Origin: Gammaproteobacteria bacterium
GTDB taxonomy: Bacteria > Pseudomonadota > Gammaproteobacteria > Pseudomonadales > Azotimanducaceae_A
Assembly: GCA_026713405.1 (NCBI GenBank)
Contig: JAPOON010000107.1
Span: 1-7,214 of the forward strand
Direction of reading: 5' to 3'
DNA length: 7,214 nt
Numbering within the stretch: position 1 is the first letter of the stretch; every line of letters begins with the position of its first letter. Shown piece after piece: positions 6,870 to 7,214 of this stretch. The position numbers and the translations under genes were made by a program. The notes beneath the pieces are model-generated. The model had not been told where the DNA came from. It did no database searches and saw only the letters and a program-made list of their open reading frames with translations.

Positions 6870-7214
6870 TGTCGTTTTCCCGGTCCCGCAGCACCCTTTT
6901 TACTACCTTTCCGTAATTGTTCTTCGGCAGGTCGTCGATGACCCGGTAGAAGCGCGGTCGCTTGAACCGGGCGATGTGGTCGATGCAGAACCGGTCCAGC
7001 GCGGCCGTATCGATGATTGCTCCGGCCTGCGGGACGAGGTAGGCGACCACCGTCTCACCCCACTCGCGGTCGTCGCGGCCGACCACCGCCGCTTCGGCCA
7101 CCGCGTCGTGCCGCAGCAGCACGTCTTCCACTTCCCGGGGGTAGATGTTGCTGCCGCCGGAGATGATGACGTCCTTTGCGCGATCCTTGAGCGTGAGGAA
7201 GCCCTCTTCGTCGA
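6859..7214 (-). CDS. AMP-dependent acyl-CoA synthetase/ligase, C-terminal part (partial)
   Basis: The last 117 residues of a class I adenylate-forming enzyme; the larger N-terminal domain lies beyond the right edge. The visible part starts at the hinge: DEEGFLTLKDRAKDVI holds the A8 motif with the hinge aspartate of KDRAKD, then SGGSNIYPREVEDVLL begins the mobile C-terminal domain. Near the end, LPKNNYGKVVKR is the A10 motif, whose Lys (GK, visible residue 102) is the catalytic lysine for adenylation. These enzymes activate carboxylic acids with ATP and CoA. Wording of the motifs fits fatty-acyl, aryl or cycloalkyl acid CoA ligases; the substrate cannot be told because the binding pocket is missing. 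It stops with TGA at 6861-6859 inside the next gene, and is the most upstream visible member of the operon. Confidence 0.93.
   Translation of the reverse strand, partial: DEEGFLTLKDRAKDVIISGGSNIYPREVEDVLLRHDAVAEAAVVGRDDREWGETVVAYLVPQAGAIIDTAALDRFCIDHIARFKRPRFYRVIDDLPKNNYGKVVKRVLRDRENDNDR

Noticed and set aside
5592..6941. 449-residue open frame on the plus strand
   Set aside because: It is antisense to the amidohydrolase, which has clear motifs; the frame is open only because of high GC third positions.

Overview
The window is 7.2 kb of high-GC bacterial DNA. The protein families are typical of environmental Pseudomonadota (proteobacteria), but nothing here fixes the genus. All recognisable genes lie on the minus strand.

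Right half (2228-7214): a tightly packed four-gene block read right to left. It holds the C-terminal end of an acyl-CoA synthetase-type AMP-dependent ligase, cut by the window edge; a metal-dependent amidohydrolase of the ATZ/TRZ (AtzA/TrzN-like) group; a 12-helix MFS transporter of the monocarboxylate/oxalate-formate antiporter type; and a large DUF3604 lipoprotein with PHP-like metal-site motifs. Junctions are an 11-base overlap, a 2-base gap and a 4-base ATGA overlap, so one co-translated operon is very likely. A hairpin directly after the last stop may end it. The set looks catabolic: uptake of a small organic acid or heterocycle, hydrolysis and CoA activation. The substrate cannot be read from sequence. 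The amidohydrolase lacks the usual HxxE glutamate (HxxP instead), so its chemistry may be unusual.

Middle (620-2227): a DUF429 gene (predicted RNase H-like nuclease) with an unclear start, preceded by about 750 bases with no supportable gene.

Left end (1-619): the first 30 codons of an IS1380-family transposase, its leader with a 13-base imperfect inverted repeat that could hide the ribosome binding site, and the element's probable outer end near base 190. The next 430 bases hold only weak, broken coding signal. Mobile-element sequence, an isolated DUF429 gene and long gene-poor stretches make the left 2.2 kb look like a disturbed accessory region beside an intact metabolic operon. No CRISPR array, tRNA or rRNA was seen.
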